64,000 nt of DNA from Nitratireductor sp. XY-223 (GCF_004959855.1 NZ_SPNT01000002.1:620001-684000), one strand, 5' to 3'; counted from the stretch's first letter, positions 1 through 8,505 are shown. Notes: generated by a model not told the origin, from the sequence alone. Made by a program: numbers and translations.

Positions 1-458
1 GTGCCGCCAGCGAATTCATTCGCATCGAGGCAAAGCGCGAGGCCGAGGCGGGCCAGGAGGTGTTTCGCAAGGTCGTCAACATCTCCTCCGTCGCCGGAAC
101 AGGCGGCAATGCCGGGCAGGCGAACTATTCCTCGGCCAAGGCCGGAATCATCGGACTGACCAAGACGCTGGCCAAGGAATGGGGCCGCTCGAAGGTCAAT
201 GTCAACTGTGTCGCGTTCGGCTATATCGAAACCCGGCTGACCGAATCCACCGATGAGAAAAAGACCATCACGGTGGAGGGCAATGAGGTCGCCATCGGCA
301 TTCCGACAAAGGTGGCGAGCGGCTTCAAGGCGATGATACCGATGGGTCGCGCGGGGACCGTGGAAGAGGCCGCGGACGGCGTCTACCTCTTTTGCGCGCC
401 GGAATCGAACTACGTCTCCGGCCAGGTTCTGATCGTCGGCGGCGGGCTGGGTCTCTAG
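1..458 (+). CDS. Short-chain dehydrogenase/reductase (FabG-like), 5' end outside window
   Basis: The reading frame is open from base 3, so the gene starts before the window and only its C-terminal ~150 residues are seen. The visible part has the SDR catalytic elements: the serine in VNISSVAG, then YSSAK (the YxxxK pair), then an NCVAFGYIETRLT stretch like the NxVxPGxixT of the family. It ends in the usual VSGQVLIVGGG. The loop after the active site (about residues TDEKKTITVEGNEV) is longer than in ordinary FabG. The substrate is unknown; NAD(P)-dependent oxidation or reduction of an acyl or hydroxy compound is inferred from the family. Its TAG stop lies in a CTAG that forms the left edge of a hairpin-rich gap. 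Confidence 0.88.
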   Translation, partial: AASEFIRIEAKREAEAGQEVFRKVVNISSVAGTGGNAGQANYSSAKAGIIGLTKTLAKEWGRSKVNVNCVAFGYIETRLTESTDEKKTITVEGNEVAIGIPTKVASGFKAMIPMGRAGTVEEAADGVYLFCAPESNYVSGQVLIVGGGLGL

Positions 459-854
459 ACCATTGTTTGGCAGGATTCAAAGGGCGCACTTTGTCCGGCC
501 TGGTTCGCTTGGCGCACCGGATCAGCTGTTGCCGGCGCGCCAAGCGGCCCCCGGTCCGCACGAGACTGGAGTATCGTGCGGACAGAGGAGCTTGGGAGTC
601 GACTAAGGCGGGGTCGCCGGCCGGGTTCAGATCGACTGAACCCGGCACGGACACTGGCCCTCAGACCGGTTTGCGCCGTCTTGCGTTTGGGCCCACAAGA
701 AAAGCTGAAACCACGGTCCGAAGTCCCCCCATCACGATGCCTGTGGAGATTGGCCGATCGCGGACCGGCAGGATGTGGGAATTCTCACAAACCGCCGAGA
801 TTCCGGTGCATAACCGCGTATACCGCGGTCACTCAATGATATGAAACGGCCTAG
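455..854. repeat. CTAG-bounded, hairpin-rich gap between convergent genes
   Basis: No credible gene is present in this 390-base gap. It begins and ends with CTAG (455-458 and 851-854), and each CTAG holds the stop codon of a flanking gene: SDR on the left, Crp-like on the right. The right edge, ATGAAACGGCCTAG (841-854), closely matches the terminus of the 306-bp repeat at 8200-8505 (CATGAAACGGTCTAG). The left edge, CTAGACC, also matches, but only briefly. Inside are three inverted repeats: imperfect arms at 508-515/537-544, perfect 10-base arms at 554-563/574-583, and perfect 10-base arms at 621-630/636-645. This looks like a diverged or different member of the same palindromic element family. 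It could also serve as a bidirectional terminator. Confidence 0.5.
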
Positions 855-1543
855 TAAATTCCTGACTGGGCGAGCTGCCGCAAACGCTCCACATCCAGGA
901 CCTCGATCTTGCGGCGGCCGGAATTGACGATGCCCAGCTTCGAAAGGCGCGCCAGTTCCTTGCTGACCGCCTCGCGATGTGTGCTCAATTTCGTTGCGAT
1001 CTGGTAGTGGGACGGTGCCGGCTCGATCAGGTGCTTGTCCTCGGCATCGCTCGAATCGACCATGCGCAGCAGCTCGGTGCAGATGCGCTGATGGACCGCC
1101 ATCGTGCTGTATTCGAACATCCGGTCCGTCAGGCTGCGGTTCTTGCGCACCAGGAGCTCGGCCAGTTTCAATCCGATCACCGGATAGTCGGCGATCAGTG
1201 CGCGAAACTGGGTTGAGTCCATGCGTGCCAGATAACTGTCCTCCAGGGCCTCAACGGCGGCGGACCGGGGCCGCTCATCGATCGCCGAGAATTCGCCGAA
1301 CACCTGGCCGGCCGAAATCTCCGCATAGGTGACCTCCTTGCCGTCGACCGAGTAGCCCTTGGCGGCGACACTGCCCTCGACAATGAAATAGACGTCGGTG
1401 GTCAGCTGGTTCTGACTGATCACCTCCTGGCCCTTCGAAACCCGGATCCACTCGCAGGTTTCACCGATTTCGTTCAACTGACCGATATCAAGATCAGCCA
1501 GCAAATCGACGAGATACAACAGATTTCTTGCGCCCGATTTCAT
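851..1543 (-). CDS. Crp/Fnr-family transcription regulator (CRP-like)
   Basis: This is a 230-residue regulator with an N-terminal cyclic-nucleotide-binding beta-roll (about 10-130), a dimer helix and a C-terminal winged HTH (about 150-225). Two details favour a cAMP-CRP type over an FNR type. The phosphate-cassette residues are kept (GE at 83-84, RS at 93-94). The recognition helix reads HREAVSKEL, with R190-E191 in the place of the Arg-Glu pair that reads TGTGA in E. coli CRP. No FNR cysteine cluster is seen. The start at 1543 is preferred because GGTGGGA precedes it; an upstream in-frame start at 1588 is possible. The gene is divergent from the subtilase/peroxidase cluster, with a CRP box between them. 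Confidence 0.85.
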   Translation of the reverse strand: MKSGARNLLYLVDLLADLDIGQLNEIGETCEWIRVSKGQEVISQNQLTTDVYFIVEGSVAAKGYSVDGKEVTYAEISAGQVFGEFSAIDERPRSAAVEALEDSYLARMDSTQFRALIADYPVIGLKLAELLVRKNRSLTDRMFEYSTMAVHQRICTELLRMVDSSDAEDKHLIEPAPSHYQIATKLSTHREAVSKELARLSKLGIVNSGRRKIEVLDVERLRQLAQSGIY

Positions 1544-1656
1544 CAATCCCACCCTTGGGCATACCGCCGAAACAAAGAGTAGCGTCATTGCCTAGGGCTT
1601 GCAGCAAGTTTTTCTGCACGTTGCGCAGACGCCACGCACCGGATCCGATCCGCATC

Positions 1657-1676
1657 AATGTGAGTTATCTCACATT
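1657..1676. promoter_or_regulatory. CRP-type operator
   Basis: The sequence AATGTGAGTTATCTCACATT is an inverted repeat with perfect 8-base arms around a 4-base centre. It contains the classical TGTGA-N6-TCACA. It lies about 122 bases from both divergent start codons (1543 and 1789), so it could control the Crp-like gene and the peptidase cluster. Binding is inferred from motif match and location. Confidence 0.75.
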
Positions 1677-1788
1677 TGAGCCGGGCCCGTTGTGCAATAG
1701 GTCGCCAGGGTGAGGTCCGTCCAGGGGACCGACCGGAATGTGGGCGAACCGACAGGAACATGAGCAACGTGACAGCCGGAAGCATGCG

Positions 1789-3447
1789 ATGATGCCGATC
1801 AGGACCCTCAATCATCTGCTCGTCAGACCAGAGGTCAGCCGCAATATCGAGATTGCAGATCCTGGCCGCAACGCGCTGCCGGCCGATGAACTGGGTTTCG
1901 TGCTTCAATATGCAGTGCAGCCGGATATCAGCACGGCACGCAGGCAATTGGCAGCGATCCTCGACACGCTCGACTTTTCACTCGAACCGCTCTTTCCGCG
2001 CAGCGCAGACGAACTGGCCCATTTCGTGGTTCTGCGGTTTCCCGGCATACCGACGGGACGGGCATCGGACGCGTTGTTCGCCATCGCCTACGAGCTGCGC
2101 GACAAGCTGGAACTGGTTTCGTGCGAGCCCTGTATCGGCGAGCACATCATGAGCGTTCCGGAGCCGCCAGAGAGCCGCTCCGACAAGACCGCGGTCGCGG
2201 GAAGCCTGTGCTGGGTCAACGGGCCCGCTCCGGCGGACAAGAAGTGGGCGCTGGAAAACACCCGCGTGATGTCCGCCTGGAACCTTTCGCCGGATCTGGG
2301 AAAGGGAATTTTCATCGCACAGCCGGATACCGGAATAGCGCAGCACGACGAGATCGAATCCGACAGCCTGCGGCTCGATCTCGCAGCCGACATTCTGGAG
2401 GGCGGCAGCGATCCGACCGATCCCCTCGATCCCGAGACCGCCTGTCCCGGCCACGGCAGCGGCACGGCAAGTGTTGCCGTCGGCCGCAGAAGCGGCGAGA
2501 TAAGCGGCGCGGCACCCGGCGCGCATCTCGTTCCCATCCGCTGCGTGCATGATGTGCGCGTCGTCAATCCGGCCCCCATCGCCCGGGCCGTGAACCACGC
2601 GCGGCTGTCGGGGTGTCACGTCATCTCGATGAGCCTTGGCGGACTGGGAAGCGAGGCCTTGCGGACGGCGGTCCAGAAAGCCGTCGACGCGAATCTCATC
2701 GTCGTCGCGGCAGCCGGCAACTGCATCGGCCTCGCCGTCTATCCCGCCCGATACAGCGCGGTCATCGCCGTCGCCGGAACGAATGTCAACGACCGCAAGT
2801 GGCGCGGCAGCTGCGCCGGCCCGACGGTCGACCTCGCGGCACCGGCGGAAATGGTCTGGCGCGCCAAGCACGAGGTCCGCGATGGCGGCCGGCCTGTCAT
2901 CGCCGAGGGACAGGGCACGTCCTATTCGGCAGCGCTGGTTTCGGGAATAGCCGCCCTGTGGCTGAACCGGCACGGAAGGGACAATCTCATTGCGGAGGCA
3001 AACAGGCGCGGTGTGCCGCTCCAGGACCTGTTCCGAGCAGCCGCGTGCCACACGGCGAGGGTTCCCAAGGGATGGAACGCCAGCCACATGGGTGCGGGCA
3101 TCATCGACGCCGAGGCGCTTTTGCGGCTCGATCCGGCGGATATTCCGGTCGCGGCGCAAGACAACGGGGATCCCGAGGGCGAAAACGGGGATGTTCAGCG
3201 CCTCGTCCTCGAGGCGACCCGGTTGAAGCCCAGCGACGAAACCTTCGATTGGGCGCGATACGGTGCGGAAATCGCCAACCTGGCCTTACGGCTTGCCCAC
3301 ATCCGGGCGCAGTGGAGCGGCGCAAACGGCCAGGGCAATGGTCGGCGGATCGCCGTGTCCGGCGCTTTGCGGCAGGCGGTCAGGTTGTCGGGCGATCCGG
3401 CGCTTGCGGCCCTGACCGAGAATTTTCAGAGTATTTCAAACGAATAA
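1789..3447 (+). CDS. S8 (subtilisin-like) serine peptidase, no signal peptide
   Basis: The product has 552 residues. The catalytic set is complete: Asp in QPDTG (D180), His in GHGSGT (H222), oxyanion Asn in AAAGN (N311) and Ser in GTSYS (S378). The motif is GTSYSAALVSG rather than the usual GTSMAxP. About 150 residues precede the catalytic domain (possibly an inhibitory or targeting region) and about 130 follow it, without a recognised fold. No signal peptide or membrane segment is visible, so it probably acts in the cytoplasm or is exported by an unusual route. ATG 1789 was chosen; ATG 1738 in the same frame has a fair AGGGGA upstream and would add 17 residues. It is first in the cluster with the next two genes and may process one of their products (inference). 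Confidence 0.85.
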   Translation: MMPIRTLNHLLVRPEVSRNIEIADPGRNALPADELGFVLQYAVQPDISTARRQLAAILDTLDFSLEPLFPRSADELAHFVVLRFPGIPTGRASDALFAIAYELRDKLELVSCEPCIGEHIMSVPEPPESRSDKTAVAGSLCWVNGPAPADKKWALENTRVMSAWNLSPDLGKGIFIAQPDTGIAQHDEIESDSLRLDLAADILEGGSDPTDPLDPETACPGHGSGTASVAVGRRSGEISGAAPGAHLVPIRCVHDVRVVNPAPIARAVNHARLSGCHVISMSLGGLGSEALRTAVQKAVDANLIVVAAAGNCIGLAVYPARYSAVIAVAGTNVNDRKWRGSCAGPTVDLAAPAEMVWRAKHEVRDGGRPVIAEGQGTSYSAALVSGIAALWLNRHGRDNLIAEANRRGVPLQDLFRAAACHTARVPKGWNASHMGAGIIDAEALLRLDPADIPVAAQDNGDPEGENGDVQRLVLEATRLKPSDETFDWARYGAEIANLALRLAHIRAQWSGANGQGNGRRIAVSGALRQAVRLSGDPALAALTENFQSISNE

Positions 3448-3537
3448 CGGCCGCGATATTGCGGGATGTCCCGGACGGATATTATTAAAATGAGAGGTTG
3501 TTTACCGGGCGGTTAATTCAATTTGTGGGGAAATATT

Positions 3538-4371
3538 ATGCAACGCGAGCTCTTGAACTGGTCGATGTCCGCGACTTCGGGCGGCGTCACCGAGATCGCC
3601 GTCTTGGCGCCGATCATCCGCGGGCGCGCGCCCGGCGAACGCTTGACCTACGAAGAAAAATTGCGGCGCGTCATCGATTCGATCCAAACCCGCGCAGACC
3701 GCGGCATTCCGCACCAGCTCAATACGATCACCAGCATTCATTTCGGGCGCATGATGATCATCCGCCCGGAGCAATACCTGACAAATTCGAATGTGGCGGG
3801 TGTCGATTACTTCAAATCCGGCGAAACATCCGGCGGACCGCAAGGGGACTTCAGTGTTCCGAAGCCGCTGGATGAGTTCGAGATCACCGTCCATGGCGCC
3901 GACGGCGGGACGATCGAGACGCATGCGGGCAGCAACGCCGCCCATTCCGAGACACCCGGTTTCCATTCCTGGCTGCTGACGATCGTTTCGTTCGACGGGG
4001 ACCTGAAAGTCTATTTCAGGGATATCGCACAGTTCCTCGCCCGGGATTTTGACGAAGTCTTTGTCAATTGTGTCGATTTCCCGTCGACGCGGGACTTCGA
4101 GAAGTTCTGGCACTGGATCCGCCGCTACCAGGTTCCGGTCGACCTTTTCCTGTGCGCCTATCCCGACCTTACGGTCGTGCAAATCAAGCAGCTCGAGGAC
4201 TTCAAACGGTGCTTCGACGCCTTTGTCGAGAAAGTGCGTTCGCCAACGGGCCGGAAAGTGGAAAACATGGAAGAGCTCTTCGATGAGTTTCTGCGCGAAA
4301 CCGCACAATATGCTTCGGCATTCCCGACGCCCGGCGGGACGTATCGCATGAAAAGCGGCAAGGGGGTCTGA
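3538..4371 (+). CDS. Unrecognised 277-aa protein coupled to the DyP-P450 fusion
   Basis: ATG 3538 follows GGGGAAA at good spacing, 90 bases after the peptidase. The stop is only 2 bases before the next start, so it is probably translationally coupled to the DyP-P450 gene. It has no signal peptide or transmembrane segment. The stretch around TSIHFGRMMI, a later FHSWLLTIVSFDGDL and a YFRDIAQFL...FDEVFVNC block suggest an alpha/beta fold like the ferredoxin-like domains that accompany some haem peroxidases. This resemblance is a weak impression, not an assignment. Possible roles are a partner or regulatory subunit of the fused oxidase. Function unknown. Confidence 0.75.
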   Translation: MQRELLNWSMSATSGGVTEIAVLAPIIRGRAPGERLTYEEKLRRVIDSIQTRADRGIPHQLNTITSIHFGRMMIIRPEQYLTNSNVAGVDYFKSGETSGGPQGDFSVPKPLDEFEITVHGADGGTIETHAGSNAAHSETPGFHSWLLTIVSFDGDLKVYFRDIAQFLARDFDEVFVNCVDFPSTRDFEKFWHWIRRYQVPVDLFLCAYPDLTVVQIKQLEDFKRCFDAFVEKVRSPTGRKVENMEELFDEFLRETAQYASAFPTPGGTYRMKSGKGV

Positions 4372-4373
4372 AG

Positions 4374-7300
4374 ATGTCCGACACAGTCACGCGCAACCAC
4401 GAAACCGCCGCAACGGACGCCGCCGCTGGAATCCAGGCGCATCTCGGCCAGCCTTCGAAATTCGCCAACGGCAAGACCCGGAACTGGTCGCTGTTCGTCT
4501 TTTTCAGGATCCTGAGCAAAACGGAAATGCAGACCTCTCGCCGGCTGTTTGCAAAGCTGGCAAAAGAGGTGTTGTCTGCGAACCCGCCGAAACGCAATTC
4601 GGGCGGCGCAATGGACTACGCGGCCGAGCTCGCGTCGCCGCCGATTGCCAGGAGCCCGACTTCGGACGCGGACGCGGCACCGGAGGATGCGAAACCGGTC
4701 AATCCGCTGGCGGAGAATCTGGCCTGCGACGAATTCAGAGCCTGGCTGAAGCTCCTGTCGACGGGCGATCACAGCGCCCTCAAGGAACAGCTGGACGGTT
4801 TCCTTCAGATCGATCCCCGTAAATCCCCCGGCCCCAAGGTCCTGAAACTGGTCAAGGCGCTGGAAGCGGCCCTGAAAAAGGGCAATGGCATATACGGCGC
4901 CATCGAACTGGCGCAAAAGAAATTCGGCCGCGGCCTCGGAAACGAGCAAGACCTCGTTGCCCTGATACTGGCACTCGCGATCCTGCTGAAGGCTGGAAAT
5001 CCCCAGATCCGCAGGTTCGTCGCCCGGATTTTCGACCTGAGCGCCTTCGGAGGCGAAGCCGGCGAAGCGGGAGTCAACGTTGTCTCGCATCGGCTTGTCG
5101 CCCTTTGCGCCTATGAGCTGCTGCGGCAGGCGAAGCTGGCGCGCGAATCGGCGAAAGAGGCCGGCAAAGAGTCGCCGGTGCGCAACGAGCGTGCCCAGGC
5201 GGATGCCGTGTCGGGCGGATCGGGCAAGGACGGTCAGAAACAGAGCTACGATCCGGTGCCGGTCAACATCGCTTTCACGTTTCCCGGTCTGGAAAAATTG
5301 GATGTCGATGCGAACACGCTTCGCTCGTTCCCGGACGTGTTCAAGCAGGGCATGGCGGCGCGTGCAAAACGCCTCGGCGACACCGGTCCGAGCGCGCCCG
5401 AAAACTGGGACGGCGAGCTGGGTCTTGGCACGGTTCACGGCTATTTCACCGGCGGATTCCAGGTCGGCGATGTCATTGGCGGCGGAAAATGGGACATGGG
5501 CCCGGAGGAAAGCTGGGAAAATCTGCGTCAGGACATAGACGATTTCAACCGGCACAACGGCGATCGCGGAAAGGCGCTGCGTACCATGCTGGGCGGCCTC
5601 TTCCGTTTTCTCGGCATGGAGATCGTGCATATCGAACTCGGCCAGGATCCCTATTCGGTCGAGAACGGAAAAGCCGTGACCGAGGGATACCGCAAAGAGC
5701 ATTTCGGATTCAGGGACGGCATCAGCCAGCCCTTCGTCGACATGAAGCTGGGCAAGCCGATGCCCGGCGGCGCGACCCCGGGCCGCAACGGGACATGGAC
5801 GCCGGTCGCACCCGGAGAGATCTTTCTCGGATACCCGGATGAGGACGGAAATTGCGCCCAGCAGCCGGCTAACAAACTGTTGCGCGACGGGGCGACCTTC
5901 GTGGTCTTCAGAAAGCTCGAACAGGATGTCGGCGGGTTCCGGGACTTTCTCGAAAAGCAGCGACCGGACGATTCACGTGCCCAGCAGAAGCTGGCGGCGC
6001 AGTTCATGGGACGCTGGCCGAACGGCACGCCGCTTGTCCTGTCTCCCGACAGCCCGCGCTCGATCGGGCCGGAGAGCGATCGCAAGATCAACGATTTTCT
6101 CTTCGTCCGGGACGATCCGGACGGGGCCAGATGCCCGCTCGGCTCGCATGTCCGCCGCACCAATCCGCGCGATATCAGCGGGCGCAACGATGTGCGCCGC
6201 CACCGGATCCTCAGACGCGGCATCGGCTATGGCGGACCGCTTCTGCCGGACGGTTCGCGCGGAGACGGCAAAAAGCGCGGACTTCTGTTTATTGCGGCCA
6301 ACGCCCGTATCGATCTCCAGTTCGAGGTCATTCAGGCCGACTGGATGAACAGCGGCGAATTCCTCGGGCAGGCGGGCCTCGGGCGCTGTCCGATCGCCGG
6401 CGCCAATTCCGGCGATCTCGAAGACCGCTTCCACGAGTCCGACGCGGCGGCGCCGATCACCCGGATCCCGCCCTTCGTGATCACCCGCGGCGGCGACTAT
6501 TTCTTCGCGCCCAGCGATGAAGCGCTGGCGGCCATGGCCGGGCACGACCGGTTCGCCGTCGATGCATCCAGCCTGCTTTCCCAGGGCCACAGTATGAGCG
6601 ATCCGGAAACGCCGGGACTGTTCACCGAGACGCGCATCCGCGGATTTGTCGGCCACTTCCTGAAAAACAAGAATGTGTCGCTGATCCGGGCCAAGCTGCC
6701 GGATATTCCCGACACGTCTCCCTATAATGACGGCGCCAGCCTGCACGAGCCAGAGGGCCTGGAAAGCCCGGTCTGTTTCGTGGGCAGGCACCGCGATGTC
6801 GGCGACGTGCTGCGGCTGGCCGACAAAGAGGGCAACGAGCGGTTTTCGGTTGACCATTACAGCCTGGCCGGCCGCCGCGTCCTGCGGGGCGACGACATGC
6901 TGATTGGAACGGCGCAGTTTCCGCCGGCCAGCAAAGACCGACGGACGCTGCTCTATTCGATCCTCATGGATGCCTGGAAGACGCTCGATGCGGCCCACAG
7001 GACCGAGCATGCGCAATACGGCGTTCGCGGCCGCCTCGGCGATATCGTGTCCACTCACATCGAGACGGCATTGGCACGCACAGGCGACAGTCACCGGATC
7101 GACCTGGTCCGTGACCTGGCGAGCGACGTGTCCTACGCGGTCATGTCGGAGCTTTTCGGAACGCCGGGCCCGGCCTGGATCACCGAGCTCGGTATTTCGC
7201 TGCCGTTCGCGCGGCAGCATGTCGGCCACCTGCATCCGGACTGGCTGAGCGTCTCGAAGGGCAAGATGCCGCAAAATCCGGGCCAGGCCACCATGCAGAT

Positions 7301-8171
7301 CTGGTCGATCCTGACGCTCGGCGACGTCTTCGGAAACGTCCTGTCCTACAAGACACTGATGAACCTGTCGGAGCAGGCGGGCGCCGAGCTGCTCAACCAT
7401 CTCAACCGGCTGATCAGCGACGCCTGGTCCGTCAGGCCCGCCAAGACGCATACGCTGCTCGACGCCTTCATCGCCATCGAGGACAAAATATTGCGCGAAA
7501 ACAAGGGATACACGCGGGCGCAGTATCACGCGGACGTGGCGGCGATCCTGTTTGAGCTCATCGCGTCGACGATGGCGGCCATACCCTCGACCTTCGGCAA
7601 TATCATGGACACCTTGCTGACATTCAGGATCAGCCTTCCGAGCCTATTCGCGCTGATCAGGAAGCAGGGTCTCGAGCCGGACAGCGCCGACAAGTGCGGA
7701 TATTCGCTGGCGACGCAGCTCATCTACGAGGCGGAGCGGCTGAAGCCCAATTTCAAGCTGCTCATGCGTCGCTGCGTCGAGGAAACCCAATTGGAGAGCG
7801 GTGCGCGTGTGGATGCCGGCGAATGGGTCGCCGCGCTGATTCCCGCCGCCAATCTTGACGGATCGGTCTTCGACGATCCCTACCGGTTCTCGCTCTACCC
7901 GTTCATCCAGGACCATCCCGTCCGCGAGCTCGACCGCTATCTCCTGTTCGGTTCCGTCGCGAACACAGGCACGGGCGTCGACGGGCGGGTCAATGCGCGT
8001 CACTGCTGGGGCCGCGATGCGATTGCGCTTTACATACTCGAGCGCTGCCTGCTTGCGGCCGGACGGCTGGACGGGCTTCGGAAAGTCGCGGGAGAGGCCG
8101 GCGAGATGCAGGAAATCGCCAAGGCGGCGGTCGGCCTGTCGAGCCGCTTCAACCGGTTGTTGCCGCAATAG
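4374..8171 (+). CDS. DyP-type peroxidase fused to cytochrome P450
   Basis: One uninterrupted 1265-residue frame carries two haem enzymes. Residues 1-~290 are unassigned. Residues ~290-720 match DyP peroxidases: GFRDG (445-449, distal Asp448), GSHVRRTNPRD with the likely proximal His592, then GLLFIAAN...FEVIQ. Residues ~790-1265 match a P450: ExxR in YEAERLKP (E1119, R1122) and the cysteine-ligand loop ARHCWGRDA (C1211). The P450 I-helix (ELIASTMAAIPSTF, 1061-1074) lacks the usual acid-threonine oxygen-activation pair. In known peroxidase-P450 fusions such as fungal linoleate diol synthases the first domain makes a hydroperoxide and the P450 rearranges it; a similar two-step reaction is inferred here, substrate unknown. 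No export signal is seen. Confidence 0.88.
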   Translation: MSDTVTRNHETAATDAAAGIQAHLGQPSKFANGKTRNWSLFVFFRILSKTEMQTSRRLFAKLAKEVLSANPPKRNSGGAMDYAAELASPPIARSPTSDADAAPEDAKPVNPLAENLACDEFRAWLKLLSTGDHSALKEQLDGFLQIDPRKSPGPKVLKLVKALEAALKKGNGIYGAIELAQKKFGRGLGNEQDLVALILALAILLKAGNPQIRRFVARIFDLSAFGGEAGEAGVNVVSHRLVALCAYELLRQAKLARESAKEAGKESPVRNERAQADAVSGGSGKDGQKQSYDPVPVNIAFTFPGLEKLDVDANTLRSFPDVFKQGMAARAKRLGDTGPSAPENWDGELGLGTVHGYFTGGFQVGDVIGGGKWDMGPEESWENLRQDIDDFNRHNGDRGKALRTMLGGLFRFLGMEIVHIELGQDPYSVENGKAVTEGYRKEHFGFRDGISQPFVDMKLGKPMPGGATPGRNGTWTPVAPGEIFLGYPDEDGNCAQQPANKLLRDGATFVVFRKLEQDVGGFRDFLEKQRPDDSRAQQKLAAQFMGRWPNGTPLVLSPDSPRSIGPESDRKINDFLFVRDDPDGARCPLGSHVRRTNPRDISGRNDVRRHRILRRGIGYGGPLLPDGSRGDGKKRGLLFIAANARIDLQFEVIQADWMNSGEFLGQAGLGRCPIAGANSGDLEDRFHESDAAAPITRIPPFVITRGGDYFFAPSDEALAAMAGHDRFAVDASSLLSQGHSMSDPETPGLFTETRIRGFVGHFLKNKNVSLIRAKLPDIPDTSPYNDGASLHEPEGLESPVCFVGRHRDVGDVLRLADKEGNERFSVDHYSLAGRRVLRGDDMLIGTAQFPPASKDRRTLLYSILMDAWKTLDAAHRTEHAQYGVRGRLGDIVSTHIETALARTGDSHRIDLVRDLASDVSYAVMSELFGTPGPAWITELGISLPFARQHVGHLHPDWLSVSKGKMPQNPGQATMQIWSILTLGDVFGNVLSYKTLMNLSEQAGAELLNHLNRLISDAWSVRPAKTHTLLDAFIAIEDKILRENKGYTRAQYHADVAAILFELIASTMAAIPSTFGNIMDTLLTFRISLPSLFALIRKQGLEPDSADKCGYSLATQLIYEAERLKPNFKLLMRRCVEETQLESGARVDAGEWVAALIPAANLDGSVFDDPYRFSLYPFIQDHPVRELDRYLLFGSVANTGTGVDGRVNARHCWGRDAIALYILERCLLAAGRLDGLRKVAGEAGEMQEIAKAAVGLSSRFNRLLPQ

Positions 8172-8199
8172 GACCGCGCCGGAAGGGTTCTGGCCTGAA

Positions 8200-8505
8200 C
8201 TAGACCGTTTCATGGTTAGCTTGAAGCATTTGATGGCGGAAAATCGGTCCAGTCGGCTAGGCGCGTCGCGCAGCGCGATGTGGGGCATCGGGCAAGCGGC
8301 GCAACAACGCCGATGGGCCGATTTGCCGCCACCCTGGAAAAGGAAGATGATGTTGAAAACAAATGTAGAATGTGCCGGGCGATTTTGGCCCCTGACTGCG
8401 TTGGCTCGCGCTTGTGGTGGAATGGCACCACGGCGCGCAACCCGCCTAGTCAGAGACCAAAATCGCCACGGTCAAATGATTCAATCTAGCCATGAAACGG
8501 TCTAG
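8200..8505 (+). mobile_element. 306-bp palindromic MITE-like element, copy 1
   Basis: The element is bounded by CTAG on both sides (8200-8203, 8502-8505). The ends are inverted repeats of about 34 bases with four mismatches; the outermost part, AGACCGTTTCATGG, is perfect. Two internal inverted repeats (8235-8256 with 8310-8330; 8378-8396 with 8449-8467) would fold into two further stems. It encodes no transposase. A copy of the same length lies at 16169-16474 in opposite orientation. It sits between convergent genes, and its right CTAG supplies the stop codon of the cyclase gene. CTAG could be a target duplication or part of the terminus. Confidence 0.8.

Noticed and set aside
5973-7529. 518-codon frame antisense to the DyP/P450 gene
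   Set aside because: It is Arg/Gly/Ala/Asp-rich with no recognisable domain and is fully opposite a clear gene; high GC opens such frames.
8203-8505. Coding potential inside the 306-bp repeats (a WGIGQAAQQRRW-like peptide in both copies)
   Set aside because: The similarity follows from the DNA repeat; no common start, ribosome site or stop pattern supports a peptide.
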